A DNA stretch of 64,000 bases from an uncultured Lachnospiraceae bacterium (GTDB lineage Bacteria; Bacillota; Clostridia; Lachnospirales; Lachnospiraceae): the NCBI GenBank assembly GCA_900551115.1, contig URUY01000013.1, forward strand, positions 31,935 through 95,934, written 5' to 3'. Numbering within the stretch: position 1 is the first letter of the stretch; each line of letters opens with the position of its first letter. Shown here one piece after another: positions 16,197 through 25,355 of this stretch. The translations under genes and the position numbers were made by a program. Below the pieces are notes generated by a model, which did not search any database, had not been told where the DNA came from, and worked only from the letters and a program-made list of their open reading frames with translations.

Positions 16197-17388
16197 CACA
16201 TACCTCAAAAATGTAGAACTTCAGATAATAAGAAGAATCAGCCGCCCAGAGAATGGGGTGGTCCGGCGCCTGCGTCCGAAACTCCACCTGGCGGAGCCTC
16301 TTATGGGCACCTCTTGCTGCCTCTGCAATGGTCTTTCTGAACAATTCCTGCTCCATAAAGTGAGAGCAGGAACAGGTAGCCAGAAAACCTCCGTCCTTTA
16401 CAAGCTTCATACCTCTTACATTGATTTCCCGATATCCCTTCACTGCATTTTTAACAGAATTGCGGGATTTGGTAAAAGCAGGCGGGTCCAAAATTACCAC
16501 ATCAAACTTTTCGCCTTTTTCCTCCAGCTCGGGCAGTAAATCGAATACATCCGCACAGATAAAAGACACTCTTTCCTCTAAATGGTTCAGTACTGCATTT
16601 TCTCTCGCCTGCGCAACACCAAGCTCGGAGGCGTCCACACCAAGCACACTCTTTGCCCCTGCAATCCCGGCATTCAGCGCAAAAGAACCCGTGTGCGTAA
16701 AGCAGTCCAAAACCTTTTTATCACGGCACAGCTTGTGGATAGCGGCACGGTTATTTTTCTGGTCCAGGAAAAATCCGGTCTTCTGTCCGTCCTCTACATC
16801 TACAATATATTTTACACCGTTTTCTTCTATTTCCACGCGGGTATCAAATGGCTCTCCGATAAAACCCTTATAGCGCTCCATTCCCTCCTGCTCCCGCACC
16901 TTTGCATCACTGCGCTCATAGATTCCCCGTATGGTAATACCGTCTCTTACCAGCACTCTCTTTACTGCCTCTAAAATATTTCCTTTCAGCTTATCAATGC
17001 CAAGTGCCAAAGACTCCACTACTAACACATCCGAAAACTTGTCCACCACAATGCCGGGAAGGAAATCCGCTTCCCCGAAAATCAGCCTGCAGCTTTTGGT
17101 ATCCACCACCTGTTTCCGGTAATCCCAGGCCGCCTGTACTCTTTTTTCCAGAAAATCATCATCAATAACCGTTCCCTTTTTCCGGGACAGCATTCTCACT
17201 GTCAGCTTTGACTTGGTATTGATAAAACCGTAGCCTAAAAAATAGCCGTCAAAATCATGCACGGTAACGATATCTCCGTTTTCAAAGCTGCCCGTAATCG
17301 TATCAATTTCATTATCATAAATCCAGGCGCCGCCCGCCTTCAGTGTGCGGCCTTCCCCTTTTTTCAGTGTCACTATAGTATCATACAT
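16186..17388 (-). CDS. rlmI: Class I SAM rRNA methyltransferase (RlmI family)
   Basis: The 400-residue protein has an N-terminal PUA domain (TLKKGEGRTLKAGGAWIYDNE), a central RlmI-specific region, and a Rossmann methyltransferase domain. The methyltransferase motif I is VLDCFTHTGSFALNA, with acidic motif LGVDAS, catalytic DPPAF and a Cys motif ATCSCSHFM. The Escherichia coli member makes m5C1962 in 23S rRNA. Length and order match the family. The ATG at 17388, with GGAGG seven bases upstream, is the start; a longer frame upstream lacks a ribosome site. Target position in this organism is inferred. Confidence 0.86.
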   Translation of the reverse strand: MYDTIVTLKKGEGRTLKAGGAWIYDNEIDTITGSFENGDIVTVHDFDGYFLGYGFINTKSKLTVRMLSRKKGTVIDDDFLEKRVQAAWDYRKQVVDTKSCRLIFGEADFLPGIVVDKFSDVLVVESLALGIDKLKGNILEAVKRVLVRDGITIRGIYERSDAKVREQEGMERYKGFIGEPFDTRVEIEENGVKYIVDVEDGQKTGFFLDQKNNRAAIHKLCRDKKVLDCFTHTGSFALNAGIAGAKSVLGVDASELGVAQARENAVLNHLEERVSFICADVFDLLPELEEKGEKFDVVILDPPAFTKSRNSVKNAVKGYREINVRGMKLVKDGGFLATCSCSHFMEQELFRKTIAEAARGAHKRLRQVEFRTQAPDHPILWAADSSYYLKFYIFEVCDEK

Positions 17389-17550
17389 TGCAAGTCCTCC
17401 CCTGCCTGATTTTTCTTTTTCTATTATAGCTTTCCATGCAATGCTGCGCAATGTGCGTTTCAAATTTTCGGAGAATTTTTAAGGAATTTCAAAAAGGGAA
17501 TTACGTCAGATATATTCTGATATAGCAGAATAGCAGACATGAAATAAAAC

Positions 17551-17579
17551 TTGACATAAACTGTTCCTTAGTGTATTAT
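17551..17579 (+). promoter_or_regulatory. tRNA-Pro promoter
   Basis: TTGACA (17551-17556), 17 bp, TATTAT (17574-17579), ending 20 bases before the tRNA 5' end. Confidence 0.75.
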
Positions 17580-17599
17580 CTTAATGTTCGACATAATAA

Positions 17600-17673
<74 letters not shown>

Positions 17674-17682
17674 TTAAAAAAG

Positions 17683-17707
17683 CTACACCATCCGGTGTAG
17701 TTTTTTT
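17683..17707 (+). terminator. tRNA-Pro terminator
   Basis: CTACACC (17683-17689) / GGTGTAG (17694-17700) with a 4-base loop and seven T residues; an A-run on the other side makes it potentially bidirectional. Confidence 0.85.
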
Positions 17708-17790
17708 AATGTGTCATGACTTAAACCTGCTAAGTGATACATCCCGCCCGGGACGTCTGCTCTGCGCCGACCGAAGCGGAGCGAAGACCC

Positions 17791-17809
17791 AATCCTGTCG
17801 CATCGATTA
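17791..17809 (+). repeat. Duplicated tRNA-Pro 3' end (19-bp direct repeat)
   Basis: AATCCTGTCGCATCGATTA is identical to 17658-17676, which spans the T-arm 3' half, acceptor and discriminator of tRNA-Pro. The rest of a second tRNA is absent. Before it lies a GC-rich stretch (17745-17788) able to form an imperfect hairpin. It may be an integration-site scar or a deleted second tRNA copy. Confidence 0.75.
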
Positions 17810-17817
17810 ATGTGGCT

Positions 17818-17843
17818 GCACCATATGGTGCGGTCATTTTTTA
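17818..17843 (+). terminator. Second tRNA-type terminator
   Basis: The perfect palindrome GCACCATATGGTGC (17818-17831), flanked by GGT..., is followed by a T-run. It stands in the same position relative to the duplicated 3' end as the first terminator does to the intact tRNA, so a whole tRNA-tail-plus-terminator unit seems to have been duplicated and diverged. Confidence 0.6.
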
Positions 17844-17959
17844 TCCTTATATTCTTTATCAAATAAATTTCCCAAACTCCATTTTTCTGAAATCTGCAAT
17901 CAAAGCTACAAAAATCCACAATCCGAAATCACAAATCCAAAACCAAAGCCATCCTTCTC

Positions 17960-17988
17960 TTGTGATTATGCTTAAAAAATGTTATAGT
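17960..17988 (+). promoter_or_regulatory. Promoter of PilZ-niaR
   Basis: TTGTGA (17960-17965), 17 bp, TATAGT (17983-17988). The leader to the PilZ start would be about 50 bases. Confidence 0.6.
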
Positions 17989-18044
17989 GAAAAAGGATGT
18001 ATTGTCAGATTGCCTCATTCATTACAGCAGGAAGGATTAGAATC

Positions 18045-18737
18045 ATGCGCATTGAAGAATTGACCCCCCAACAATCTATTACGCTCTTGGTTATTATAAA
18101 AGACCAGCAGCTTGAATTTTCCTCCTCTGTGCTTGAATGCCTTCCCCGCAAGCATATGATTATTGCTGCACCGATTTTAAAGGATGATAAAATTATTTCC
18201 TTTAATACAAAAGGCATTTTAATACATCTTATTGTTACTTTTCCTGAACAAAAACCGATTATCTTTCAAAATGTAACGGTGAATACTGCAAAAAAAGATG
18301 ATAATTCCTTTTGCTATACCATTAGCACACTGGCTGAAAGCCGGGAATTTAACCGTCGGGGCGCTTTCCGCTGTTTTATGGGGATGAGGATTCATATCCG
18401 TGTCGGCAGCAACAGCGCCGCTATTGAAGCAACCATAAAAGATATCAGCATCACAGGATTTTCCTTTATGGTTTCTTCGGGAAGCGACTTTACAGAAGGT
18501 GAAACGGTTCACGCCGTTGTAAATGATTATATTGAAGAAGTCGCAAAGAAATATTCTTTCCATCTTTTCGGTGTCATTGTAAGACACTATCAACTGGAAA
18601 ACGGCAATATTGTATATGGCTGCAAGCTTACAAACAAAGTAGTCGGCTTGGACGGTTATATTATGGAAAAAGAGCGCATCCGTCTGCATAAGAGCAGAGG
18701 AGCCTCAAAAACACCGCTTAAAAAGGGAAAAGAATAG
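18045..18737 (+). CDS. PilZ domain protein, c-di-GMP receptor
   Basis: The 230-residue cytosolic protein has an N-terminal YcgR-like beta domain (about 1-95) and a C-terminal PilZ domain. The arginine cluster REFNRRGAFR and the DISITGFSF motif (D/N-x-S-x-x-G) form the cyclic di-GMP site. PilZ/YcgR proteins slow flagellar motors or alter surface polymers when c-di-GMP rises. I chose the ATG at 18045 because GGAAGGA precedes it. It precedes the niaR gene by ten bases, probably one transcript. The diguanylate cyclase at 9723-11402 could feed it, but no flagellar gene is in the window. Confidence 0.82.
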   Translation: MRIEELTPQQSITLLVIIKDQQLEFSSSVLECLPRKHMIIAAPILKDDKIISFNTKGILIHLIVTFPEQKPIIFQNVTVNTAKKDDNSFCYTISTLAESREFNRRGAFRCFMGMRIHIRVGSNSAAIEATIKDISITGFSFMVSSGSDFTEGETVHAVVNDYIEEVAKKYSFHLFGVIVRHYQLENGNIVYGCKLTNKVVGLDGYIMEKERIRLHKSRGASKTPLKKGKE

Positions 18738-18747
18738 AGGAACAATT

Positions 18748-19272
18748 ATGAATATAGATGGTTCTTTAAGACGAATCAAAATAATTGAATTGCTCAGCGC
18801 ACAAAGTTCACCCATCTCCGGTACGGAGCTTGCCAGACAGTTTGGCGTAAGCCGTCAGGTCATCGTACAGGATGTGGCGCTGCTTCGCGCTGAAAACAGG
18901 GATATCCTTTCTACAAATAAAGGGTATATTCTTTTTAAACCCCAGCCTGATGACCATTACTGTAAGGAAGTAATTTTGGTAAAGCATACCGGAGAACAGA
19001 TTTTAGACGAAATGTCCTCTATTGTAGACTTAGGCGGACGGATGCTGGATGTTTCCATAGACCATGATTTATACGGGCAAATCCGTTCCGACCTGGTAAT
19101 CAATAATTTAGAGGACGCCAAAGACTTTTTGCGCAAAATGAAGGAATCTGCCTCCAAGCCGCTCTGTGTCCTGACAGATGATTATCATTATCATACTATC
19201 GCAGCGCCGTCACAAAAAGCAATGAATCTGATCAAAGCTGATTTACAGTCAAAGGGGTATCTGATTGAGTAA
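18748..19272 (+). CDS. niaR: NiaR family niacin-responsive repressor
   Basis: The 174-residue protein has an N-terminal HTH (SGTELARQFGVSRQVIVQDVALLR) and a C-terminal 3H domain with its histidine motifs: VKHTGEQILDE, VSIDHDLYGQI and DDYHYHTI. NiaR (YrxA) represses NAD synthesis and niacin uptake genes when nicotinate is plentiful. No NAD gene is in the window, so it acts elsewhere. It follows the PilZ gene by 10 bases. Length is normal for the family. Confidence 0.88.
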   Translation: MNIDGSLRRIKIIELLSAQSSPISGTELARQFGVSRQVIVQDVALLRAENRDILSTNKGYILFKPQPDDHYCKEVILVKHTGEQILDEMSSIVDLGGRMLDVSIDHDLYGQIRSDLVINNLEDAKDFLRKMKESASKPLCVLTDDYHYHTIAAPSQKAMNLIKADLQSKGYLIE

Positions 19273-19321
19273 TATTTTAGTTAAATAGCACTTTAGCGGG
19301 GACTCTCCCATATACAAAAGG

Positions 19322-20194
19322 TTACACCAGTTTTCCGTACATTTCCGGACGTCTGTCACGGAACACGCCCCAGCTCATCCGCATTTCTTCTGCTGCATCC
19401 AAATCAAGGGTATGCAGCAATATCTGCTCTGTTTCTCTGTCTGCACTTTTTCTGATTTCCCCCGTTTCATCCGTAATAAAAGAAGAACCATAAAAAACAA
19501 GGGCAGAGCTTTGACTGTTATTTGCAGAAGAGGGCTTCACTTCCTCTCTTCCGATACGGTTAGCCGCAATCACCGGTATCAGATTGGCAGCTGCATGTCC
19601 CTGCATGCACCGGCGCCACTGGGGCATACTGTCATAGGAAAGCACCGGCTCGGAGCCGATAGCCGTAGGATACAAAAGCAGCTCTGCTCCCATAAGTGCC
19701 ATACTGCGGGCTGCTTCCGGAAACCACTGGTCCCAGCAGATACCCACGCCTATTTTTCCGTATCTGGTATTCCATACCCGGAAACCGGTATCTCCCGGTG
19801 TAAAATAAAATTTCTCCTGATAAAAATGGTCGTCAGGAATATGGGTTTTCCTATAGATTCCCAATATACTGCCGTCCGCGTCTATCATTGCCACCGTATT
19901 GTAGGTAGTATTTTCCTGCCGTTCAAAAAAACTAACAGGCAGCACCACGGAAAGCTTGGCTGCAAGTGACTGCAGGCGCCTGACTGCCGGATTTTCCTCT
20001 AAAGGCAGCGCCAGCTTATAGGAATCATAATTTTTTTCCTGACAAAAATACCAGGTTTCAAACAGCTCCGGTAAAAGGATGACCTGTGCGCCCTTTCTCG
20101 CCGCTTCCCTGATAAAGCCCTCTGCCGCTTCTATATTTTCTTCTCTGTTTCTGTTGCAGTACATCTGTACTGCCGCAACGGTTACGTTTCTCAT
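19322..20194 (-). CDS. aguB: N-carbamoylputrescine amidase
   Basis: A 290-residue nitrilase-superfamily enzyme with the full catalytic triad: Glu43 (LLPELFETWYF), Lys116 (YRKTHIPDDHFYQEKFYF) and Cys153 (GVGICWDQWFPEAAR). The DDHFYQEKFYF and DQWFPE signatures are those of N-carbamoylputrescine amidase, which makes putrescine, CO2 and ammonia. It is the last gene of the polyamine operon, 48 bases after aguA, which makes its substrate. Length is normal. Confidence 0.93.
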   Translation of the reverse strand: MRNVTVAAVQMYCNRNREENIEAAEGFIREAARKGAQVILLPELFETWYFCQEKNYDSYKLALPLEENPAVRRLQSLAAKLSVVLPVSFFERQENTTYNTVAMIDADGSILGIYRKTHIPDDHFYQEKFYFTPGDTGFRVWNTRYGKIGVGICWDQWFPEAARSMALMGAELLLYPTAIGSEPVLSYDSMPQWRRCMQGHAAANLIPVIAANRIGREEVKPSSANNSQSSALVFYGSSFITDETGEIRKSADRETEQILLHTLDLDAAEEMRMSWGVFRDRRPEMYGKLV

Positions 20195-20242
20195 CCTTTC
20201 AACCTTTCCTTCCTGCTAAAGCATTTTTTCGCAGGCACCTCG

Positions 20243-21340
20243 TCACAAGCCTGCCGGAATCTGCTGGGTAATGCAGTGGATATTGCCGCCGCCGATTAAA
20301 ATATCTCTGGCATAAATCTGTATAACCTCTCTGTCAGGAAATAGTCCCTGCAAAATTTCTTTTGCCTGCGTATCCGCCGCATCTCCAAATCCCGGCATTA
20401 CAACGGCGTTATTTGCAATATAAAAATTCACATAGGAAGCCGCCAGTCTCTCTCCCGGCTTTCTGGTAGGTTCCCCGTCACATAAATCAAGGCCTTTGCA
20501 CTCTTCTTCACTTATGCACACCGGCTTTGGCAAAGGAAGCTTATGAATTTTCAGCTTTCTGCCCTTGGCATCGGTCTGTGCTTCCAAATAGTCAAGACAC
20601 GCCTTAGAAAGAGCATACTGGGCATCTTCCGTATCCTCCGTCCATGCAAGCACTACTTCCCCCGGTGCTGTAAAGGCACAGATATTGTCCACATGCTCGT
20701 TGGTTTCATCCAGATAAATCCCTCTCGGAAGCCAAAGCACTTTTTCTGTATTCAAATATCCCTTTAAGGTCTCTTCGATTTCTTCTTTTGACAAATGAGG
20801 ATTACGTCCCTTGCTTAACAGACAGCTTTCCGTTACCATGGCGGTACCCTCGCCGTCTACATGGATGGAACCGCCCTCTAAAATAAAGTCCCTTTTATCA
20901 TAAACATCTTTATTGAGTAAATCGCACAGCTTTCTTGCCATCCGGTTGTCCTTATCCCAGGGAAAATACAGCCCGTCCTCCAAGCCGCCCCAGGCATTAA
21001 AGCCCCAGTCAATTCCTCTTGTGACACCTTTGTCATTTACAACAAAGGTAGGCGCGTAATCTCTTGCCCATGCATCATCAGAGGCCATTTCCACCACCCG
21101 TATGTGGGGCGGCAGCATGGCTCTTGCATTGTCATACTGTCTGTCACCGGCTGCTACCGTGACCTTTTCTGACCGGGCTATGGCTTTTGCAACCTCCACA
21201 AAAGCTTTCCTTGCCGCATAAGCGCCGTACTGCCAGGAATCAGCTCTCTCAGGGAATATCATGATACAGCCCTCATGGGGTTCAAATTCCCCGGGCATCC
21301 GAAAACCATCCTCTTTGGGTGTTGTCCACAAAATCTGCAT
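20243..21340 (-). CDS. aguA: Agmatine deiminase
   Basis: A 365-residue guanidino-modifying enzyme with N-terminal MPGEFEPHEGCIMIFPERADSW (split by family consensus), active-site block DDAWARDYAPTF, LEGGSIHVDG, and the C-terminal nucleophile in GGGNIHCITQQ (Cys356). It converts agmatine to N-carbamoylputrescine. It starts 3 bases after the end of the NspC fusion gene, with GGGGAGG upstream, and precedes aguB. Together they turn SpeA-made agmatine into putrescine. Confidence 0.95.
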   Translation of the reverse strand: MQILWTTPKEDGFRMPGEFEPHEGCIMIFPERADSWQYGAYAARKAFVEVAKAIARSEKVTVAAGDRQYDNARAMLPPHIRVVEMASDDAWARDYAPTFVVNDKGVTRGIDWGFNAWGGLEDGLYFPWDKDNRMARKLCDLLNKDVYDKRDFILEGGSIHVDGEGTAMVTESCLLSKGRNPHLSKEEIEETLKGYLNTEKVLWLPRGIYLDETNEHVDNICAFTAPGEVVLAWTEDTEDAQYALSKACLDYLEAQTDAKGRKLKIHKLPLPKPVCISEEECKGLDLCDGEPTRKPGERLAASYVNFYIANNAVVMPGFGDAADTQAKEILQGLFPDREVIQIYARDILIGGGNIHCITQQIPAGL

Positions 21341-21343
21341 GAA

Positions 21344-23155
21344 TTACAGCCTCCCCTTAAAATCCTCGTATCCAAACTGCTTTACTATCCGGCAGCTTCC
21401 GTCTTTTTTTTGCAAAACAATCGCCGGAAGCGGCATGCCGTTAAAGGTATTGTTTTTAACCATGGAATAAATAGCCATATCTTCAAATACCAGCCTGTCG
21501 CCTTCCTTAAGGGGCTTGTCAAAGGAATAGTCCCCTATTACATCCCCTGCCAGACAGGTAGGGCCGGCCAGCCGGTAGGAATACGCCTTTTCACCCACCT
21601 TTCCGCTTTCCTTAAGAGGCGGACGGTAGGGCATTTCCAGCACATCCGGCATATGGCAGGCTGCCGAGGTGTCCAAAATCCCAATCTCTATGCCGTTTTT
21701 TACAAGCTCCAATACGGAGGTTATCAGATATCCGGCATTCAGCGCCACCGCTTCACCCGGCTCCAGATACACGGTCAGACCGTATTTTTCCTGCATCCGC
21801 CGGATACATTTCTCCAGTCTGTCCACATCATAATCGGCTCTGGTAATATGGTGACCGCCGCCGAAATTAATCCACTTCATACCGGGCAGCCATTTTCCGA
21901 ACTGCTCCTCCACAGCGTCCAGGGTTTTTTCCAAATCGTCCGCATTCTGCTCACAAAGGGTATGAAAATGCAGACCGTCCAACTGTCCGAGCAACCTGGC
22001 AAAGGCCTCTTCTCCCCCTGCTGCCTTTATTCTTTCCTTAAAATTTTCCAGTGTAACCCCCATCCGGGAACCCGGCGCACAGGGGTCATAAATAGCATGT
22101 CCTTCCTGAGTGGAACACTGGGGATTAATCCGAAGTCCGATACTTTTCCCCATCTCCTTTGCTTTTTTACCGAACTTATCCACCTGTGCAAAGGAATTAA
22201 ACACAAGGTGGTCACTGTATTTTAAAATTTCAGCAAATTCATTTTCCTTAAAAGCCGGCGCAAATACATGATTTTCACATACCTTGCCCTCTTTTGCAAG
22301 GGGAAGCACCATTTCTTCATAGCCAAGCCGCGCCTCATACAAGCCGCTTGCCGTTGCACCGGATAAAAAGCTTCCTATCAGCGGGTAAAGCGCATACATG
22401 GAAAAAGCCTTTTGTGCAAGCAGGATTTTAGCGCCTGTCCTGTCCATAACTCCTCTTAAAATGCGGAGATTCTTTTCAATTAAAGCCTCGTCTGCCACAT
22501 AGCATGGCGTGGGAAGCTTTTCCCGCTCCCGTGCCGCTGTTTCTCTGATAACTTCCTCGAAAAAATATAGGAAACCATCTTCTATGGCAAACTCATCCTC
22601 TGTGGCGTCACCCAAATCATAAAAATATCTGCCGCTTTTTATGTCTACGGAAAGGCTGTCTAAGGGAAAGCCCTTCTTTTTAATGGGATGGCATTTTGCT
22701 GTCAGAAGGAAGGCCTCGCTTTGCAGGCTTTCATCCATCCGTTCAAATAAACGGCCTTCCTTTGTTATAAAGCAGATGGCATTATAATATCTGGCAGTAA
22801 GATTTCCGTACTTCTCTGCCAGTCCTGCATAATACTGCTGCATTTCCTCATCTGAAAGGCTTTTGCCGTTTACGGTACGCACATGTACCCCCGGCTGAAG
22901 CTCTTCCGGTAATTCCTTACAGTAAAGACCGGAATCACAGGAAAAAACCGGCATTTTATATGCAGCATAGTAGGCCTTCGCCTTCTGTCTTGCATTTTCA
23001 AGGGGACTGTTTCCCCTTTCTTCCACAAACGGCGCTGCAATCCCTGTTTCCTTTTCCATAGCTTTCAAGCTTACAAGCTCAACCGGCAGATTAATAAGCC
23101 TGTTCTGCATGGCTGTAAGCTTTGCCGGATTACCGGTTCCATACAATACCTTCAT
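21344..23155 (-). CDS. nspC: ITPase-like domain fused to carboxynorspermidine decarboxylase
   Basis: The 603-residue chain has two parts. Residues 1 to about 205 look like a Ham1/RdgB nucleoside-triphosphate pyrophosphatase: TGNPAK (7-12), FVEERGNSPLENARQKAKAY, CDSGL (73-77) and PGVHVRTVNG. They lack the usual GFGYDP motif, so activity is doubtful. Residues from about 213 (KLPTPCYVADEALIEKNL) are a full-length PLP-dependent carboxynorspermidine/carboxyspermidine decarboxylase, with Lys249 in LLAQKAFSMYAL, EPGEAVALNAGY and DTSAACHMPDVLEMPYRPP. The frame is continuous with no internal ribosome site noticed. It lies between the synthase gene and aguA. It should decarboxylate carboxyspermidine or a homologue. 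Confidence 0.87.
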   Translation of the reverse strand: MKVLYGTGNPAKLTAMQNRLINLPVELVSLKAMEKETGIAAPFVEERGNSPLENARQKAKAYYAAYKMPVFSCDSGLYCKELPEELQPGVHVRTVNGKSLSDEEMQQYYAGLAEKYGNLTARYYNAICFITKEGRLFERMDESLQSEAFLLTAKCHPIKKKGFPLDSLSVDIKSGRYFYDLGDATEDEFAIEDGFLYFFEEVIRETAAREREKLPTPCYVADEALIEKNLRILRGVMDRTGAKILLAQKAFSMYALYPLIGSFLSGATASGLYEARLGYEEMVLPLAKEGKVCENHVFAPAFKENEFAEILKYSDHLVFNSFAQVDKFGKKAKEMGKSIGLRINPQCSTQEGHAIYDPCAPGSRMGVTLENFKERIKAAGGEEAFARLLGQLDGLHFHTLCEQNADDLEKTLDAVEEQFGKWLPGMKWINFGGGHHITRADYDVDRLEKCIRRMQEKYGLTVYLEPGEAVALNAGYLITSVLELVKNGIEIGILDTSAACHMPDVLEMPYRPPLKESGKVGEKAYSYRLAGPTCLAGDVIGDYSFDKPLKEGDRLVFEDMAIYSMVKNNTFNGMPLPAIVLQKKDGSCRIVKQFGYEDFKGRL

Positions 23156-23193
23156 GCCTCTATCTCCTACTTCTGTATCAGGCCAAAGCTCTC

Positions 23194-24456
23194 TTAGTCA
23201 ACCAGTACCGGATTTTCATCCACTTCCCAGGGAAGCCCCCATTTATTTAACGCGTCCATAAACGGATCCGGGTCAAACTCTTCTACGTTAAAGACACCGG
23301 GTTTCTTCCATGCGCCTGTCATTACCATCATGGCTCCAATCATGGCGGGCACGCCGGTTGTATAGGATATAGCCTGGGACTCCACCTCTTTATAGCACTC
23401 CTGATGGTCGCATACGTTGTAAATGTAGACAGATTTTTCCTTGCCGTCTTTTTTACCGGTAAAAATACAGCCGATATTGGTTTTGCCTACGGTACGTGGA
23501 CCAAGTGACGCAGGGTCCGGCAGAAGCGCCTTCAAAAACTGGATAGGCACAATATCCTTTCCTTCAAAATGGATGGGCGAAGTAGAAAGCATACCCACAT
23601 TTTCCAGACATTTCATATGGGTAAGATAGCTCTGCCCAAAGGTCATGAAAAAGCGGATGCGCTTTATACCGGGGATATTTTTTGCAAGGGACTCGATTTC
23701 CTCATGATGCAGCAGATACATGTCCTTCTGTCCCACACCTGCAAAATGGTATTCTCTCTTGATTTCCATGGGCTTTGTTTCTACCCAGTGACCGTCCTCC
23801 CAATAGGAGCCGTTTGAAGAAACCTCCCGCAGATTGATTTCCGGATTAAAATTGGTGGCAAAGGGATAGCCATGGTCTCCTCCATTGCAGTCTAAAATAT
23901 CGATATATTCAATTTCATCAAAATAGTGCTTTAAGACATATGCAGAGAAAACACCGGTTACACCTGGGTCAAAGCCGCTTCCCAAAAGCGCCGTCAAACC
24001 GGCTTCCTTAAATTTCTCCTGATAATCCCACTGCCAGGAATAATCAAAATAAGCTGTAAATCCCTCTTTTTTGCATCTTTCTTCATATACCGCACGCCAT
24101 GACGGATCGTCTGTGTTTTCTGCCTCGTAATTGGCAGTGTCCACATAATCCACGCCGCAGGCAAGACAGGCGTCCATAATCGTTAAATCCTGATAAGGAA
24201 GGGCAAGATTTAAAACCACCTGAGGTTTTACCCGGTTAATCAGGGCAATCAGCTCATCCGTCCTGTCCGCATCCACTCTCTCTGTGGTAATTTTGGATTT
24301 TACGCCCTTTTCCTCTAACTTCGCCTTTAATGCATTGCATTTTTCCACAGTCCGGCTGGCAATACAGATTTCATCAAAAACCTCTGCATTCTGCGCACAT
24401 TTCTGAATTGCAACACCGGCTACACCGCCGCATCCGATTACTAATACTTTTCCCAT
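23194..24456 (-). CDS. Carboxynorspermidine synthase (saccharopine-dehydrogenase-like)
   Basis: The 420-residue oxidoreductase has an N-terminal NAD(P) Rossmann motif VLVIGCGGVAGVAIQ and the carboxynorspermidine-synthase features VDYVDTANYEAENTDDP, LLGSGFDPGVTGVFSAY and NGGDHGYPFATNFNPEIN. It reductively joins aspartate semialdehyde to a diamine, giving carboxy(nor)spermidine, which NspC decarboxylates. The ATG at 24456 has GGGAG upstream; 41 extra codons of open frame before it overlap the end of speE and are not used. It stands directly upstream of the nspC fusion, its pathway partner. Confidence 0.9.
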   Translation of the reverse strand: MGKVLVIGCGGVAGVAIQKCAQNAEVFDEICIASRTVEKCNALKAKLEEKGVKSKITTERVDADRTDELIALINRVKPQVVLNLALPYQDLTIMDACLACGVDYVDTANYEAENTDDPSWRAVYEERCKKEGFTAYFDYSWQWDYQEKFKEAGLTALLGSGFDPGVTGVFSAYVLKHYFDEIEYIDILDCNGGDHGYPFATNFNPEINLREVSSNGSYWEDGHWVETKPMEIKREYHFAGVGQKDMYLLHHEEIESLAKNIPGIKRIRFFMTFGQSYLTHMKCLENVGMLSTSPIHFEGKDIVPIQFLKALLPDPASLGPRTVGKTNIGCIFTGKKDGKEKSVYIYNVCDHQECYKEVESQAISYTTGVPAMIGAMMVMTGAWKKPGVFNVEEFDPDPFMDALNKWGLPWEVDENPVLVD

Positions 24457-24487
24457 ACTGGTCTCCCTTTCTATTCTATCTTCACAA

Positions 24488-25342
24488 TTACTGCTCCACT
24501 TCCCGCAGCAGCTTTTCCACATAGGCCGGCAGCGCGAATGCGCCGGCATGCAGCTGCGGGGTATAATATTTGGTATCAATTCCTAAAAGCTTCCAGGCTA
24601 TGCCGTCAAAATCATGTACCGGATGATACCGTTTGGAGGCAAAGCCAAAGAGCCAGTGCCCCGAAGGATAGGTCGGTATATGCGCCTGATACACACGGCT
24701 TATAGGAAAGCTTTCTACAATACGCTTGTGGGCGCGCCTGCAAGCCTCTGCGTCTCCATCATAAAAGGGACTCTCATGCTGATTCACCATAATGCCGTCC
24801 TCTCTTAGCGCCTTGTAGCAGTTGCCGTAAAATTCCTTGGTAAAAAGCCCCTCTCCCGGTCCGAAGGGGTCCGTAGAATCCACAATAATCACATCATATT
24901 CATTTTCCTTAGACCGGATAAAGCGAAGCCCGTCCTCAAAATAAAGCTGCACGCGCGGGTCATCAAAACGGCATGCGGTCTGCGGCAGGTATTTTTTGCA
25001 GACCTCTACCACAAGCGGGTCTATTTCCACCATATCAATATGCTTTACCGTTTCGTACCGGGTAAGCTCCCTCACCACGCCGCCGTCTCCTGCTCCGATT
25101 ACCAGTATCCGCTCTGCACACGGATGCACCCCCATGGGCACATGGGTAATCATTTCATGATAGACAAACTCGTCCTTTTCCGTCAGCATCATAAAGCCGT
25201 CAAGTGTCAGAAACCTTCCAAATTCCTTTGACTCAAAAACATCTATCCGCTGAAAATCGCTCTGTCCGCTGTAAAGCTGCTTATCTACACGAATGGACAG
25301 CTTCACATCCGGTGTATGCAGTTCAGAAAACCACAGTTCCAT
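24488..25342 (-). CDS. speE: Polyamine aminopropyltransferase (spermidine synthase)
   Basis: The 284-residue protein has an N-terminal beta domain and a Rossmann fold with the SAM-like site VIGAGDGGVVREL, the acidic VEIDPLVVEVCKKY, and the spermidine-synthase motif VDSTDPFGPGEGLF. It transfers aminopropyl from decarboxylated SAM to a polyamine, putrescine by default. Agmatine or spermidine are possible acceptors that sequence alone cannot exclude. It lies 13 bases after speA, with GAGGAGG before its ATG. Confidence 0.93.
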   Translation of the reverse strand: MELWFSELHTPDVKLSIRVDKQLYSGQSDFQRIDVFESKEFGRFLTLDGFMMLTEKDEFVYHEMITHVPMGVHPCAERILVIGAGDGGVVRELTRYETVKHIDMVEIDPLVVEVCKKYLPQTACRFDDPRVQLYFEDGLRFIRSKENEYDVIIVDSTDPFGPGEGLFTKEFYGNCYKALREDGIMVNQHESPFYDGDAEACRRAHKRIVESFPISRVYQAHIPTYPSGHWLFGFASKRYHPVHDFDGIAWKLLGIDTKYYTPQLHAGAFALPAYVEKLLREVEQ

Positions 25343-25355
25343 ATATTCCTCCTCT

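Noticed and set aside
17701..17810. A complete second tRNA
   Set aside because: Only the 3' 17 bases match; no acceptor 5' half, D arm or anticodon arm can be folded.
21275..22225. 316-codon plus-strand open frame opposite the nspC fusion
   Set aside because: Antisense to a gene with clear NspC motifs; composition unlike a real protein and no ribosome site.
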